A stretch of DNA of 64,000 bases from Streptomyces sp. CMB-StM0423 (GTDB lineage: Bacteria; Actinomycetota; Actinomycetes; Streptomycetales; Streptomycetaceae): contig NZ_CP025407.1 of the NCBI RefSeq assembly GCF_002847285.1, positions 7,009,001-7,073,000 of the forward strand, written 5' to 3'. The position numbers and the translations under genes were made by a program. Positions 27,138-34,842 of this stretch are shown here, one piece after another; position 1 is the first letter of the stretch, and the number at the start of each line of letters is the position of its first letter. Below the pieces are notes generated by a model, which searched no databases, was not told the DNA's origin, and saw only the letters and a program-made list of their open reading frames with translations.

Positions 27138-28471
27138 CCCGCCCGTTCCCCGTACGCCGCCGCGCCGCCGCGCTCCTCGCCGCGCTGGCCGCCACCACGC
27201 TGCTCGCCGCCACCGCCGCCCCCGCGCACGCGGACGGCCTCCAGGACCTGCAGTGGGGCCTGGACGACGTCCGCGCCCCCGAGGCGTGGAACACCACCCG
27301 CGGCGAGGGCGTCACCGTCGCCGTACTCGACACCGGCGTCGACGCCAGCCACCCCGATCTCACCGGACAGGTGCTGGACGGCAAGGACTTCGTCGGCTTC
27401 GGCGCCCGCCGCGGCGACGACTCCTGGGCCCGGCACGGCACCGCCATGGCCGGCATCATCGCCGCGCACGGCCACGGCCCCGGCGCCGCGGAGGGCGTCA
27501 CGGGCGTCGCGCCGGACGCGAAGATCCTGCCGGTACGGGTCATCCTGGAGGACGGTGACGCGCAGCGCGGCAAGGCCCGCGAGACCCGCGGCAGCGCGCT
27601 CGCCGACGGGATCCGCTGGGCCGTCGACAACGGCGCCGACGTCATCAACCTCTCCCTCGGCGACGACAGCAAGTCCGCCCACCCCGAGCCCGGCGAGGAC
27701 GCCGCCGTGCAGTACGCGCTGCGCAAGGGCGTGACCGTGGTGTCGTCCGCAGGCAACAGCGGCGAGAAGGGCGACCGCATCTCGTACCCCGCGGCCTACC
27801 CCGGCGTCATCGCCGTCACCGCCGTCGACCGGACGGGGGCGCGCGCCGAGTTCTCCACCAAGCACTGGTACGCCACCGTCTCCGCCCCCGGCGTCGACGT
27901 CGCCATCGCCGACCCCGACCGCACCTACTACGAGGGCTGGGGCACCAGCGCCGCCGCCGCGTTCGTCTCCGGCGTCACCGCCCTGGTCCGCGCCGCCAAC
28001 CCGGACCTGACCCCCTGGCAGATCCGCGACCTGCTGCGGGACACCGCGCAGGACCCGCCGGAGGGCGGCCGCAGCGACGAGCTGGGCGCCGGCCGGCTGG
28101 ACGCGGCGGCCGCGGTCGCGGCGGCCCGGGAGCTGCAGTCCGCGCCGCAGGAGCCGAGGTCGGCCGCGTACGACGAGAAGCGCTTCGGCTCGGCGCCCGC
28201 GCTCGTCGCCACCGAGGACGACGGGCCCAACGGCCTGGCGCTCGCCGCGGGCGTCATAGGCGTGGGGCTGATCGCGGGCGCGTGGTTCCTGTGGCGCGGT
28301 CCGCGGTCGCGCGCGGCCGGCGTCCGGCGCGGCCCCGAGCCCCCGCCCTTCGCGCCGCGGCCGGCCGGGCCGCCGCGGCCGGCGCCCCCGCCCGGCGCCG
28401 CAGGACCGCGCCCGCAGGGCGGCGACGGGCCACCGCTAGGCTCGTCGGGTGTCGCTGAAGAACATTCCTGA
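27134..28471 (+). CDS. membrane-anchored subtilisin (S8) protease, mycosin-like
   Basis: 445 residues. Signal peptide (RRRAAALLAALAATTLLAA, cleaved near AHA), then a complete S8 domain with Asp66 (VAVLDTGVD), His101 (WARHGTAMAG) and Ser272 (GTSAAAAFVSG). A C-terminal transmembrane helix (about 370-392, LALAAGVIGVGLIAGAWFLW) and a short Pro-rich cytoplasmic tail follow. This layout is that of mycosins (MycP), usually part of type VII secretion systems, but no ESX components (EccC, EccB, WXG100) are in this window. Coupled to the preceding membrane-protein gene. Its substrate may be that partner or another exported protein. Confidence 0.88.
   Translation: MTRPFPVRRRAAALLAALAATTLLAATAAPAHADGLQDLQWGLDDVRAPEAWNTTRGEGVTVAVLDTGVDASHPDLTGQVLDGKDFVGFGARRGDDSWARHGTAMAGIIAAHGHGPGAAEGVTGVAPDAKILPVRVILEDGDAQRGKARETRGSALADGIRWAVDNGADVINLSLGDDSKSAHPEPGEDAAVQYALRKGVTVVSSAGNSGEKGDRISYPAAYPGVIAVTAVDRTGARAEFSTKHWYATVSAPGVDVAIADPDRTYYEGWGTSAAAAFVSGVTALVRAANPDLTPWQIRDLLRDTAQDPPEGGRSDELGAGRLDAAAAVAAARELQSAPQEPRSAAYDEKRFGSAPALVATEDDGPNGLALAAGVIGVGLIAGAWFLWRGPRSRAAGVRRGPEPPPFAPRPAGPPRPAPPPGAAGPRPQGGDGPPLGSSGVAEEHS
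28437..28442 (+). promoter_or_regulatory. candidate leaderless -10 of the SseB-like gene
   Basis: TAGGCT is followed by six bases and the GTG start at 28449, the same layout as at 2348, 15421, 40638 and 62237. It lies inside the 3' end of the mycosin gene. Confidence 0.45.
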
Positions 28472-29225
28472 TCCCGGTTTCGCCGCCGACGACGGCTCGG
28501 CGGACCCCGGCCTCGCCGCCGCCCTCACCGCGTACGCGGCAGCCCCCGACGACCCCGCGGCCGGACCCCGGGTGCTCGCGGCCCTCGCCGGCACGCGGGT
28601 GCTGGTCCCCGTCGTCGCGCTCCTCGGCGAAGTGGAGGAGGGACTGGGGTCGCCCCCGTCGAAGGCAGGGGGAGGACTGCGCCGCGACAAGACCAGCGAC
28701 ATGGCCGTGCCCACCCTCGAAATCCCCGGCGGCCGGCGTGCCCTGCCCGCCTTCACCTCCACCGCCGCCCTCGCCCGCTGGGACCCCGCCGCCCGCCCCG
28801 TGGCCGTGGCGCTGCCGCAGGCCGTACGGGCCGCCGTCGCCGAGCGCGCCGACACCGTCGTCCTGGACGTCGCGGGCCCGGTGCCGTACGAGCTGACAGG
28901 ACCGGCCCTGCTTGCCGCCGCCGAGGGCCGCGGCAGCACCGACCCGCTGGCCGACCCCGGCGTCGTCGCGGCCGTGACCGCCGTGGTCTCCGGTGTCCCC
29001 GGGGTACGCGCCGCGTCCCTGGCCCGCGCCGGCGAGGCGGACGGCACCCTGGCCCTCGTCCCCACCGCAGGCACCGCCCCCGCCGACGTCGCCCGCGCCG
29101 TCGCCGAGGCGCTGGCCGCCGACCCCGCCCTGCGGGCCCGGCTGGTCCGTGGCCTGGACCTGGCCCTGCTGCCGCCGGAGTCCCCGCTTCCGGGCGCTCC
29201 GCTGCCGCTGCGCCCGGCCGGATAG
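28449..29225 (+). CDS. SseB-family protein carrying an in-frame repeat insertion
   Basis: 258 residues from GTG 28449, overlapping the mycosin gene by 23 bp in another frame. It matches SseB-type proteins (RVLVPVVALLGE, DMAVPTLEIPGGRRALPAFTSTAALARW, ALPQAVRAAVAE), named for enhanced serine sensitivity in E. coli; biochemical role unknown. Residues about 65-76 (GLGSPPSKAGGGL) are encoded by a GC-rich repeat unit (28641-28677) also found inside pheT, and would form a flexible loop between conserved strands. It probably has its own leaderless promoter. DUF1844 and infC follow. Confidence 0.8.
   Translation: MSLKNIPDPGFAADDGSADPGLAAALTAYAAAPDDPAAGPRVLAALAGTRVLVPVVALLGEVEEGLGSPPSKAGGGLRRDKTSDMAVPTLEIPGGRRALPAFTSTAALARWDPAARPVAVALPQAVRAAVAERADTVVLDVAGPVPYELTGPALLAAAEGRGSTDPLADPGVVAAVTAVVSGVPGVRAASLARAGEADGTLALVPTAGTAPADVARAVAEALAADPALRARLVRGLDLALLPPESPLPGAPLPLRPAG
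28641..28677 (+). repeat. short GC-rich repeat inserted in frame in the sseB-like gene
   Basis: The core CTGGGGTCGCCCCCG, then GAAGGC, then GGGGGAGG, has the same order and spacing of blocks as 35065-35106 in pheT. The left half is a small palindrome. It adds codons without breaking the frame. Confidence 0.6.
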
Positions 29226-29303
29226 CGCCCGCACCCGGCTCCGGCCCGCGGCCCGGGGGCTGGTTAGGGTGGCCTCCGGTCCCGTACGAGGAAGTGAGCC
29301 CCC

Positions 29304-29669
29304 ATGAGCGACACCGGCCCCGGCGCCGACGCAGGACCCGACTTCGACGCGATGACCCGCGACATCGCCGATGTCCCCGCCGTGGAGGTGATCACCACGG
29401 TGGCGGTGCACCTGATGAGCGCCGCCGCGGTCAAGCTCGGGCTGGCCGAGGACGGCGCCGCGCACAAGGACCTGGACGAGGCCCGCAAGCTGATCACCGC
29501 GCTGGCCGGGCTGGTCACCGCGGGCGCCGCGGAGGTCGGCTCGTACCACGCGGCACCGCTGCGCGACGGGCTGAAGTCGCTCCAGCTCGCCTTCCGCGAG
29601 GCGTCCGAGCACCCGGACGAGCCGGGTCACGGGCCGGGCGAGGCATACACGGGCCCGGTCTTCGGCTGA
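29304..29669 (+). CDS. DUF1844 protein
   Basis: 121 residues, mostly helical. The conserved core is DIADVPAVEVITTVAVHLMSAAAVKLGL and DLDEARKLITALAGLV, which defines DUF1844. Function unknown; the gene is regularly found just before infC in actinobacteria. ATG 29304 follows GAGGAAG. TAGGGT at 29263-29268 is a plausible -10 in the short upstream gap. The acidic Gly-rich ends look disordered. Confidence 0.85.
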   Translation: MSDTGPGADAGPDFDAMTRDIADVPAVEVITTVAVHLMSAAAVKLGLAEDGAAHKDLDEARKLITALAGLVTAGAAEVGSYHAAPLRDGLKSLQLAFREASEHPDEPGHGPGEAYTGPVFG

Positions 29670-29693
29670 CCTCCGCCGCGGGCGCGGCACGGA

Positions 29694-29724
29694 TGTGCAG
29701 GGTCTCTCCGCGCACTGGTATGCT
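29694..29724 (+). promoter_or_regulatory. candidate promoter of the infC-rpmI-rplT operon
   Basis: TATGCT (29719-29724) is an excellent -10; TGTGCA (29694-29699) is a weak -35 at 19-bp spacing. It lies 266 bp before infC, giving a long leader with an attenuator. Confidence 0.55.
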
Positions 29725-29861
29725 GGACAGCGACCGGCCGGACGCGCCATGCAGGAAAGAGGAGCGACCGGCCCGCAAGTGGAGGCTCCGATCTCCCACC
29801 TTCCGGCCCCCGGTCGGCGGGTCACCGGTCCCAAGCGCCCCGCGGCTGGCTCTGCGGCGGT

Positions 29862-29907
29862 GCTCCCCGGCAGGAGCCCGCATTTGCGTCCCGTCCGGGG
29901 CTTTTTT
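29862..29907 (+). terminator. attenuator hairpin in the infC leader
   Basis: CCCCGG (29865-29870) pairs with CCGGGG (29895-29900), with a smaller CGCA/TGCG helix inside, followed by C and six T (29902-29907). It ends 82 bases before the infC start. An upstream GCCCCG (29837-29842) could pair with the same right arm, offering an alternative fold. A T6 run in this GC context strongly suggests transcription attenuation. The rest of the 320-bp leader shows no convincing reading frame. Confidence 0.7.
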
Positions 29908-29978
29908 CGTGCCCGCGTCGGATGGTCGGCAGACAGAACGTGACGCGGTTGCCCGCCAGGCAGTCGCGTGGTGGAAAT

Positions 29979-29992
29979 GAGGAGGCCACATC
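29979..29992 (+). promoter_or_regulatory. infC: infC ribosome binding site and AUC start codon
   Basis: GAGGAGG (29979-29985) is followed by four bases and ATC (29990-29992). An in-frame TGA at 29978-29980 closes the frame upstream, and the first ATG/GTG/TTG (GTG 30035) lies within conserved IF3 sequence, so ATC is the only start that gives a complete N-terminus at proper SD spacing. Confidence 0.85.
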
Positions 29993-30598
29993 AGCGCCGA
30001 GCCCCGCATCAACGACCGGATTCGCGTCCCCGAGGTGCGACTTGTCGGCCCCAGCGGCGAGCAGGTGGGCATTGTCCCGCTCGCCAAGGCTCTGGAGCTT
30101 GCCCAGGAGTACGACCTCGACCTGGTCGAGGTGGCGGCCACCGCCCGTCCTCCGGTGTGCAAGCTGATGGACTACGGGAAGTTCAAGTACGAGTCGGCCA
30201 TGAAGGCCCGTGAGGCGCGCAAGAACCAGGCGCACACGGTCATCAAGGAGATGAAGCTCCGGCCGAAGATCGACCCGCACGACTACGACACCAAGAAGGG
30301 TCACGTCGAGCGGTTTCTCAAGCAGGGTGACAAGGTCAAGATCACGATCATGTTCCGCGGTCGTGAGCAGTCCCGTCCCGAGCTGGGCCGGCGGCTGCTG
30401 CAGCGGCTCGCGGAGGACGTGCAGGAGCTGGGCTTCGTGGAGTCCACCCCCAAGCAGGACGGCCGCAACATGATCATGGTCCTCGGTCCGCACAAGAAGA
30501 AGACCGAGGCGATGGCCGAAGCCCGGGAGGCCCAGGCCGCCCGCAAGGCGGAGCGCAGGGGCGACGACACCGCTCCGGCGGAGCGCGCCGAGGCCTGA
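29990..30598 (+). CDS. infC: translation initiation factor IF-3 (AUC start)
   Basis: 202 residues starting at ATC 29990. The N-terminal domain (SAEPRINDRIRVPEVRLVGP), linker (VCKLMDYGKFKYE) and C-terminal domain (KEMKLRPKIDPHDYDTKKGH, then ITIMFRGREQSRPELG) are intact. A charged Ala-rich tail follows. IF3 binds the 30S subunit, blocks premature joining and rejects non-canonical start codons. A rare start codon in infC is the classical autoregulatory device: AUU in E. coli lets IF3 repress its own translation; AUC should behave likewise. The leader attenuator adds a second layer. Heads the rpmI-rplT operon. Confidence 0.93.
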   Translation: MSAEPRINDRIRVPEVRLVGPSGEQVGIVPLAKALELAQEYDLDLVEVAATARPPVCKLMDYGKFKYESAMKAREARKNQAHTVIKEMKLRPKIDPHDYDTKKGHVERFLKQGDKVKITIMFRGREQSRPELGRRLLQRLAEDVQELGFVESTPKQDGRNMIMVLGPHKKKTEAMAEAREAQAARKAERRGDDTAPAERAEA

Positions 30599-30602
30599 TC
30601 GC

Positions 30603-30639
30603 GGACCCGGCCCCGGGTCCGGAGACTTAGGACGAAGTC
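30603..30639 (+). other. two small hairpins in the infC-rpmI spacer
   Basis: GGACCCGG/CCGGGTCC (30603-30610 and 30613-30620) and GACTT/AAGTC (30624-30628 and 30635-30639) follow the infC stop. No T-run. They could be a processing or mild attenuation site, or a ribosomal-protein binding structure; nothing decides between these. Confidence 0.35.
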
Positions 30640-30707
30640 AGTCTGACGCTTCCGCATGCCCTTTTACGGGTGGTGGGAGGCGCCGAAGACGAGGAGTGAA
30701 CGGCGAG

Positions 30708-30902
30708 ATGCCGAAGAACAAGACCCACAGTGGTTCCAAGAAGCGCTTCCGCGTGACCGGCTCCGGCAAGGTGCTGCGTCAGCGTGCCAACCGGCGCCAC
30801 TACCTGGAGCACAAGCCGTCGACTCTGACCCGGCGCCTCGCCGGCACGGTCGAACTGTCCAAGGCCGACGCCAAGAAGGTCAAGAAGCTTCTCGGCAGGT
30901 GA
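30708..30902 (+). CDS. rpmI: 50S ribosomal protein L35
   Basis: 64 residues from ATG 30708. The sequence is diagnostic of bL35 (MPKNKTHSGSKKRFRVTGSG, then HYLEHKPSTLTRRL). Component of the large ribosomal subunit. It lies between infC and rplT in the usual operon order, 109 bp after infC and 102 bp before rplT. The in-frame GTG at 30696 overlaps the SD and is not used. Confidence 0.97.
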   Translation: MPKNKTHSGSKKRFRVTGSGKVLRQRANRRHYLEHKPSTLTRRLAGTVELSKADAKKVKKLLGR

Positions 30903-31004
30903 GTCGCCGCCCTGCACCGGCAGGGCGCAGGACGACTCAAGAGACCGGGACCCAGCCGTTCCGGGTCGCGCAGCCGACGTGACCCAGCCCCAAGGAGTGA
31001 ACAA

Positions 31005-31391
31005 GTGGCACGCGTCAAGCGGGCAGTCAACGCCCAGAAGAAGCGCCGGGCGATCCTCGAGCAGGCCAGCGGTTACCGCGGCCAGCGCTCCCGCCTCTAC
31101 CGCAAGGCGAAGGAGCAGGTCACCCACTCCCTCGTCTACAACTACAACGACCGCAAGAAGCGCAAGGGCGACTTCCGGCAGCTCTGGATCCAGCGGATCA
31201 ACGCCGCTGCCCGCGCCAACGGCATCACCTACAACCGCTTCATCCAGGGCCTGAAGGCCGCGGGCGTCGAGGTGGACCGCAAGATGCTGGCCGAGCTGGC
31301 CGTGAACGACGCCGGCGCGTTCGCCACGCTCGTCGAGGTGGCGCAGAAGGCGCTGCCCAGCGACGTCAACGCGCCGAAGTCCGCTGCCTGA
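31005..31391 (+). CDS. rplT: 50S ribosomal protein L20
   Basis: 128 residues from GTG 31005 with AAGGAG upstream. bL20 signature: MARVKRAVNAQKKRRAILEQ, GYRGQRSRLYRKAKEQ, IQRINAAARANGITYNRF. It binds 23S rRNA early in assembly and in several bacteria represses its own operon by binding the leader; whether that applies to this leader is unknown. Last gene of the operon, followed by a terminator. Confidence 0.98.
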   Translation: MARVKRAVNAQKKRRAILEQASGYRGQRSRLYRKAKEQVTHSLVYNYNDRKKRKGDFRQLWIQRINAAARANGITYNRFIQGLKAAGVEVDRKMLAELAVNDAGAFATLVEVAQKALPSDVNAPKSAA

Positions 31392-31422
31392 GCCACCGCG
31401 CTCGCACGGTACGTACCAAGGA

Positions 31423-31457
31423 CCCGCAGGCCCCGCCGGCCTGCGGGTTCTGTCTTC
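31423..31457 (+). terminator. terminator after rplT
   Basis: CCCGCAGGCC (31423-31432) and GGCCTGCGGG (31438-31447) form a perfect 10-bp stem with a five-base loop, followed by a T-rich tail (TTCTGTCTT). Confidence 0.82.
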
Positions 31458-31512
31458 AGCGCGGGCCTTCCCGCCGTCCGCACCCGCTGTCAGAAAGGTC
31501 TCCCCGCCGCCC

Positions 31513-32382
31513 ATGGGCACCCCCGAGCCGATCTCGCCGCGCTCCGCCCGCGTCACCGCCGCCCGCAAGCTGCTCAGGCGCGCCGGGCGGGCCAAGGAGC
31601 GCAGGTTCCTCGCCGAGGGGCCGCAGGCCGTGCGGGAGGCGGTGGCGTACGGGGGCGGGGCGGCCGGCGGCGCCGGTCCTGCGCTGGTCGAGCTGTTCGT
31701 CACCGCGGAGGCGGCCGAGCGGCACGCGGAGATCGTCGGGGCGGCCCGTAACGCGGGGGTGCGCGTGCACGCCGCCGCGGAGGAGGTCGTCGCCAGGCTC
31801 TCGCAGACCGTGACGCCGCAGGGGCTGGTGGGCGTCTGCCGGTTCCTCGACGTGCCGCTCGCCGACGTCGCCGCCGCCCGCCCCCGGCTGGTGGCCGTCC
31901 TGGCGCACGTCCGCGACCCCGGCAACGCCGGCACCGTGCTGCGCTGCGCCGACGCCGCGGGGGCCGACGCCGTGGTGCTGACCGACGCCTCCGTGGACCC
32001 GTACAACCCCAAGGCCGTACGGGCCTCCGCCGGCAGCCTCTTCCACCTGCCCGTCGTCACCGGCGTGCCCGCCGAGCGCGCCGCCGCCGAGCTGCGCGCC
32101 GCCGGCGTGCGGCTGCTGGCCGCGGACGGAGCGGGGGAGCGGGACCTCGACGACGAGCTGGACGACGGCGGCCTCGCCGCCCCCACCGGCTGGATCTTCG
32201 GCAACGAGGCGTGGGGTCTGCCCGACGAGACCAGGGCGCTCGCCGACGCCGTCGTGCGGGTGCCGATCCACGGCCGCGCCGAGAGCCTGAACCTCGCCAC
32301 CGCCGCCGCCGTGTGCCTCTACGCCTCGGCCCGGGCGCACCGCCCGATCGGCGGGTGCCGTGCCGTCAGCTCCGCCCGGTAA
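31513..32382 (+). CDS. SpoU/TrmH-family RNA 2'-O-methyltransferase
   Basis: 289 residues from ATG 31513. N-terminal substrate-binding domain (LLRRAGRAKERRFLAEGPQAV), then the SPOUT trefoil-knot motifs: 1 (DPGNAGTVLRCADAAGAD), 2 (WIFGNEAWGLP) and 3 (VRVPIHGRAESLNLATAAAV). Methylates the 2'-OH of a tRNA or rRNA nucleotide using SAM; the target is not predictable. This gene commonly follows rplT in Streptomyces. Confidence 0.9.
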   Translation: MGTPEPISPRSARVTAARKLLRRAGRAKERRFLAEGPQAVREAVAYGGGAAGGAGPALVELFVTAEAAERHAEIVGAARNAGVRVHAAAEEVVARLSQTVTPQGLVGVCRFLDVPLADVAAARPRLVAVLAHVRDPGNAGTVLRCADAAGADAVVLTDASVDPYNPKAVRASAGSLFHLPVVTGVPAERAAAELRAAGVRLLAADGAGERDLDDELDDGGLAAPTGWIFGNEAWGLPDETRALADAVVRVPIHGRAESLNLATAAAVCLYASARAHRPIGGCRAVSSAR

Positions 32383-32455
32383 GGTGACCGCTCTAAGTCC
32401 GCGAGTCGACCGTACGGGCAGGCCAACGCCCGGTCTGCGGGAGGGGGTTCATGGG

Positions 32456-33544
32456 GTGGAGAGTGCAGATGACGGGCCCGAGGCCAAGGACCTCGGCTGT
32501 GCGCCCGACGATCTGCCGGACGGCCTCGTCGTGGCCGACGAGCGCGGCATCGTGGTGCGCTTCAACGCCGCCGCCGCGCGGATCACCGCCCTGGAGCCGG
32601 CCGCCGTCCTCGGCCGCCCGCTGACCGAGGCGCTGCCCCTGGAGGACCTGAAGGGCCGCCGCTGGTGGCGGCTGACGGACCCGTACGGCGGCCTGGCCAT
32701 CCGCACCGGGCACCCGGAGCGCAACCTGCTGCTGCCCGGCAACCGCGAGGTGCTGGTCGCCGCCCGCTACGTACGCGACGGGCGCACGGGCCCGGTGCGC
32801 AAGCTCGTCGTCACCCTGCGCGGCACGGAGGCCAGGCGGCGCAGCGAGCGCAGCCACGCGGAGCTGATCGCCACCGTGGCGCACGAGCTGCGCTCGCCGC
32901 TGACCTCCGTGAAGGGCTTCACCGCCACGCTGCTGGCGAAGTGGGAGCGGTTCACCGACGACCAGAAGCGGCTGATGCTGGAGACGGTGCACGCCGACGC
33001 CAACCGTGTCACCCGGCTCATCGCCGAGCTGCTGGACATCTCCCGTATCGACTCCGGCCGGCTCGAAGTGCGCAAGCAGCGGGTCGACGTGGTCGCCGCG
33101 GTGCACCGGCACGTGGAGGCGCAGACCACCGCGGGCCAGGACCCGGCGCGGTTCCGCACGCTTTTGGTGCCGGGGGAGCTGCCCGACCTGTGGGCCGACC
33201 CGGACAAGGTCGACCAGGTGCTGGGCAACCTGCTGGAAAATGCCGTGCGGCACGGCGAGGGACTTGTCACCATCGAGGTGGCACCCGCCACCCTCAACCA
33301 CGGCAGGGAAGGCACCCAGGTCACCGTGAGCGACGAAGGCCCCGGCATCCCGGAGGAGTCGATGAGCCGCGTCTTCACCCGCTTCTGGCGGGGCAGCAAG
33401 CGCGGCGGCACCGGCCTGGGGCTGTACATCGTCAAGGGCATCGTGGAGGCCCACGGCGGGATCATCACGGTCGGCCGCGCGCCCGGCGGCGGCGCCCGCT
33501 TCCGATTTACCCTGCCCGTCGGCGCCCCGGCCCACCTCGCCTGA
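32456..33544 (+). CDS. soluble PAS-domain sensor histidine kinase (orphan)
   Basis: 362 residues from GTG 32456 behind GGAGGGGG. PAS domain about 15-125 (LPDGLVVADERGIVVRFNAAA), HisKA with the phospho-accepting His in ATVAHELRSPLTSVKG, then HATPase_c: N box LLENAVRHG, G1 SDEGPGIPEE, G2 GGTGLGLYIVKG. There is no transmembrane segment, so it senses something cytoplasmic. No response regulator is adjacent. Upstream in-frame codons back to 32360 overlap the previous gene. Its place between the SpoU gene and pheST is regular in Streptomyces; the signal is unknown. Confidence 0.9.
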   Translation: MESADDGPEAKDLGCAPDDLPDGLVVADERGIVVRFNAAAARITALEPAAVLGRPLTEALPLEDLKGRRWWRLTDPYGGLAIRTGHPERNLLLPGNREVLVAARYVRDGRTGPVRKLVVTLRGTEARRRSERSHAELIATVAHELRSPLTSVKGFTATLLAKWERFTDDQKRLMLETVHADANRVTRLIAELLDISRIDSGRLEVRKQRVDVVAAVHRHVEAQTTAGQDPARFRTLLVPGELPDLWADPDKVDQVLGNLLENAVRHGEGLVTIEVAPATLNHGREGTQVTVSDEGPGIPEESMSRVFTRFWRGSKRGGTGLGLYIVKGIVEAHGGIITVGRAPGGGARFRFTLPVGAPAHLA

Positions 33545-33602
33545 GCAGCGGCCGCCCGCCCACGGGCATCACCCACGGACCACGCCCATGTCCTCGCGCC
33601 CG

Positions 33603-33608
33603 TAGACT
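33603..33608 (+). promoter_or_regulatory. candidate -10 of pheST
   Basis: TAGACT lies 92 bp before pheS, in a 155-bp gap. A small hairpin (CGGCGA/TCGCCG, 33624-33629 and 33636-33641) follows. I see no T-box features. Confidence 0.35.
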
Positions 33609-33699
33609 CGACCCCCGGCCCCTCGGCGACTTTCGCTCGCCGACGCCGCCGCGGCCGCCGGGCCGGGGCGCAGCCAGCCAATCGGAAGTACGGGAAGAG

Positions 33700-34842
33700 A
33701 TGTCGGCACCGAACAAGTCGTACGACCCTGTCGAGGTCGAGGCACTGAAACCGGAAGAGATCGACCGGGTGCGCGACGGGGCGCTGGCCGCCATCGCCGC
33801 GGCCGGCGACCTCGCAGAGCTCCACGAGGTGAAGATCGCCCACGCCGGCGACCGCTCCCCGCTGGCGCTGGCCAACCGCGAGATCGGCGCCCTGCCGCCG
33901 CACGCCAAGGCGGACGCGGGCAAGCGCGTGGGCCGGGCCCGCGGCGAAGTGGGCCAGGCGCTCAAGCGGCGGCAGGAGGAGCTGGAGGCGGAGCGCGACG
34001 CCCGCGTGCTGGTCGAGGAGGCGGTGGACGTCACGCTGCCGTACGACCGCTCGCCCTCCGGCGCCCGGCACCCGCTGACCACGCTCTCCGAGCGCATCGA
34101 GGACATCTTCACGGCGATGGGCTGGGAGGTGGCCGAGGGCCCCGAGGTCGAGGCGGAGTGGTTCAACTTCGACGCCCTCAACATCGCGCCCGACCACCCC
34201 GCGCGCAGCGAGCAGGACACCTTCTTCGTACGCGGCCCGCAGGGCGACGCCCCGGAGCGGCAGGGCGACGACGAGTCCGGCGTCGTGCTGCGTACCCACA
34301 CCTCGCCCGTGCAGATCCGCACCATGCTCGACCGCGAGCCGCCGGTCTACGTGATCTGCCCCGGCCGGGTCTACCGCACCGACGAGCTGGACGCCACCCA
34401 CACCCCCGTCTTCATGCAGGTCGAGGGGCTGGCCGTGGACGAGGGCCTGACGATGGCCGACCTCAAGGGCACCCTCGACCACATGGTCTCCTCGCTCTTC
34501 GGCGAGGGCATGCGGACCCGGCTGCGCCCGGACCACTTCCCGTTCACCGAGCCGTCCGCCGAGATGGACATGGTCTGCTTCGTCTGCCGCGGCGAGTCCG
34601 TCGGCAACCCGGACCGGCCCTGCCGCACCTGCGGGTCCGAGGGCTGGATCGAGCTGGGCGGCTGCGGCATGGTCAACCCGAAGGTGCTGGTCGCCTGCGG
34701 CATCGATCCGGAGCGCTACAGCGGGTTCGCGTTCGGGTTCGGGATCGAGCGGATGCTGATGTTCCGCCACAACGTCGAGGACATGCGAGACATGGTCGAG
34801 GGTGACGTGCGCTTCACCAGGCCGTTCGGGATGGAGATCTGA
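33700..34842 (+). CDS. pheS: phenylalanyl-tRNA synthetase alpha subunit
   Basis: 380 residues from ATG 33700. N-terminal coiled coil (about 10-100, EEIDRVRDGALAAIAAAG, VGQALKRRQEELEAERDA), then the class II catalytic core: motif 1 (HPLTTLSERIEDIFTAMGW), motif 2 region (RTHTSPVQIRTM, YRTDELDATHTPVFMQVEGL) and motif 3 (GFAFGFGIERMLMFRHN). Charges tRNA-Phe with phenylalanine as an alpha2beta2 enzyme with PheT. A small Cys cluster (CFVCRGESVGNPDRPCRTC) may bind zinc, as seen in some actinobacterial PheS. Its stop overlaps the pheT start by one base. Confidence 0.96.
   Translation: MSAPNKSYDPVEVEALKPEEIDRVRDGALAAIAAAGDLAELHEVKIAHAGDRSPLALANREIGALPPHAKADAGKRVGRARGEVGQALKRRQEELEAERDARVLVEEAVDVTLPYDRSPSGARHPLTTLSERIEDIFTAMGWEVAEGPEVEAEWFNFDALNIAPDHPARSEQDTFFVRGPQGDAPERQGDDESGVVLRTHTSPVQIRTMLDREPPVYVICPGRVYRTDELDATHTPVFMQVEGLAVDEGLTMADLKGTLDHMVSSLFGEGMRTRLRPDHFPFTEPSAEMDMVCFVCRGESVGNPDRPCRTCGSEGWIELGGCGMVNPKVLVACGIDPERYSGFAFGFGIERMLMFRHNVEDMRDMVEGDVRFTRPFGMEI

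Noticed and set aside
29720..29980. Open frame in the infC leader as a leader peptide
   Set aside because: Its ATG lies inside the -10 hexamer, no SD precedes it, and the later ATG at 29749 also lacks support. The translation resembles random GC-rich sequence.
33545..33699. T-box leader for pheST
   Set aside because: No T-box bulge sequence, specifier loop or terminator with T-run is visible in the 155-bp gap.
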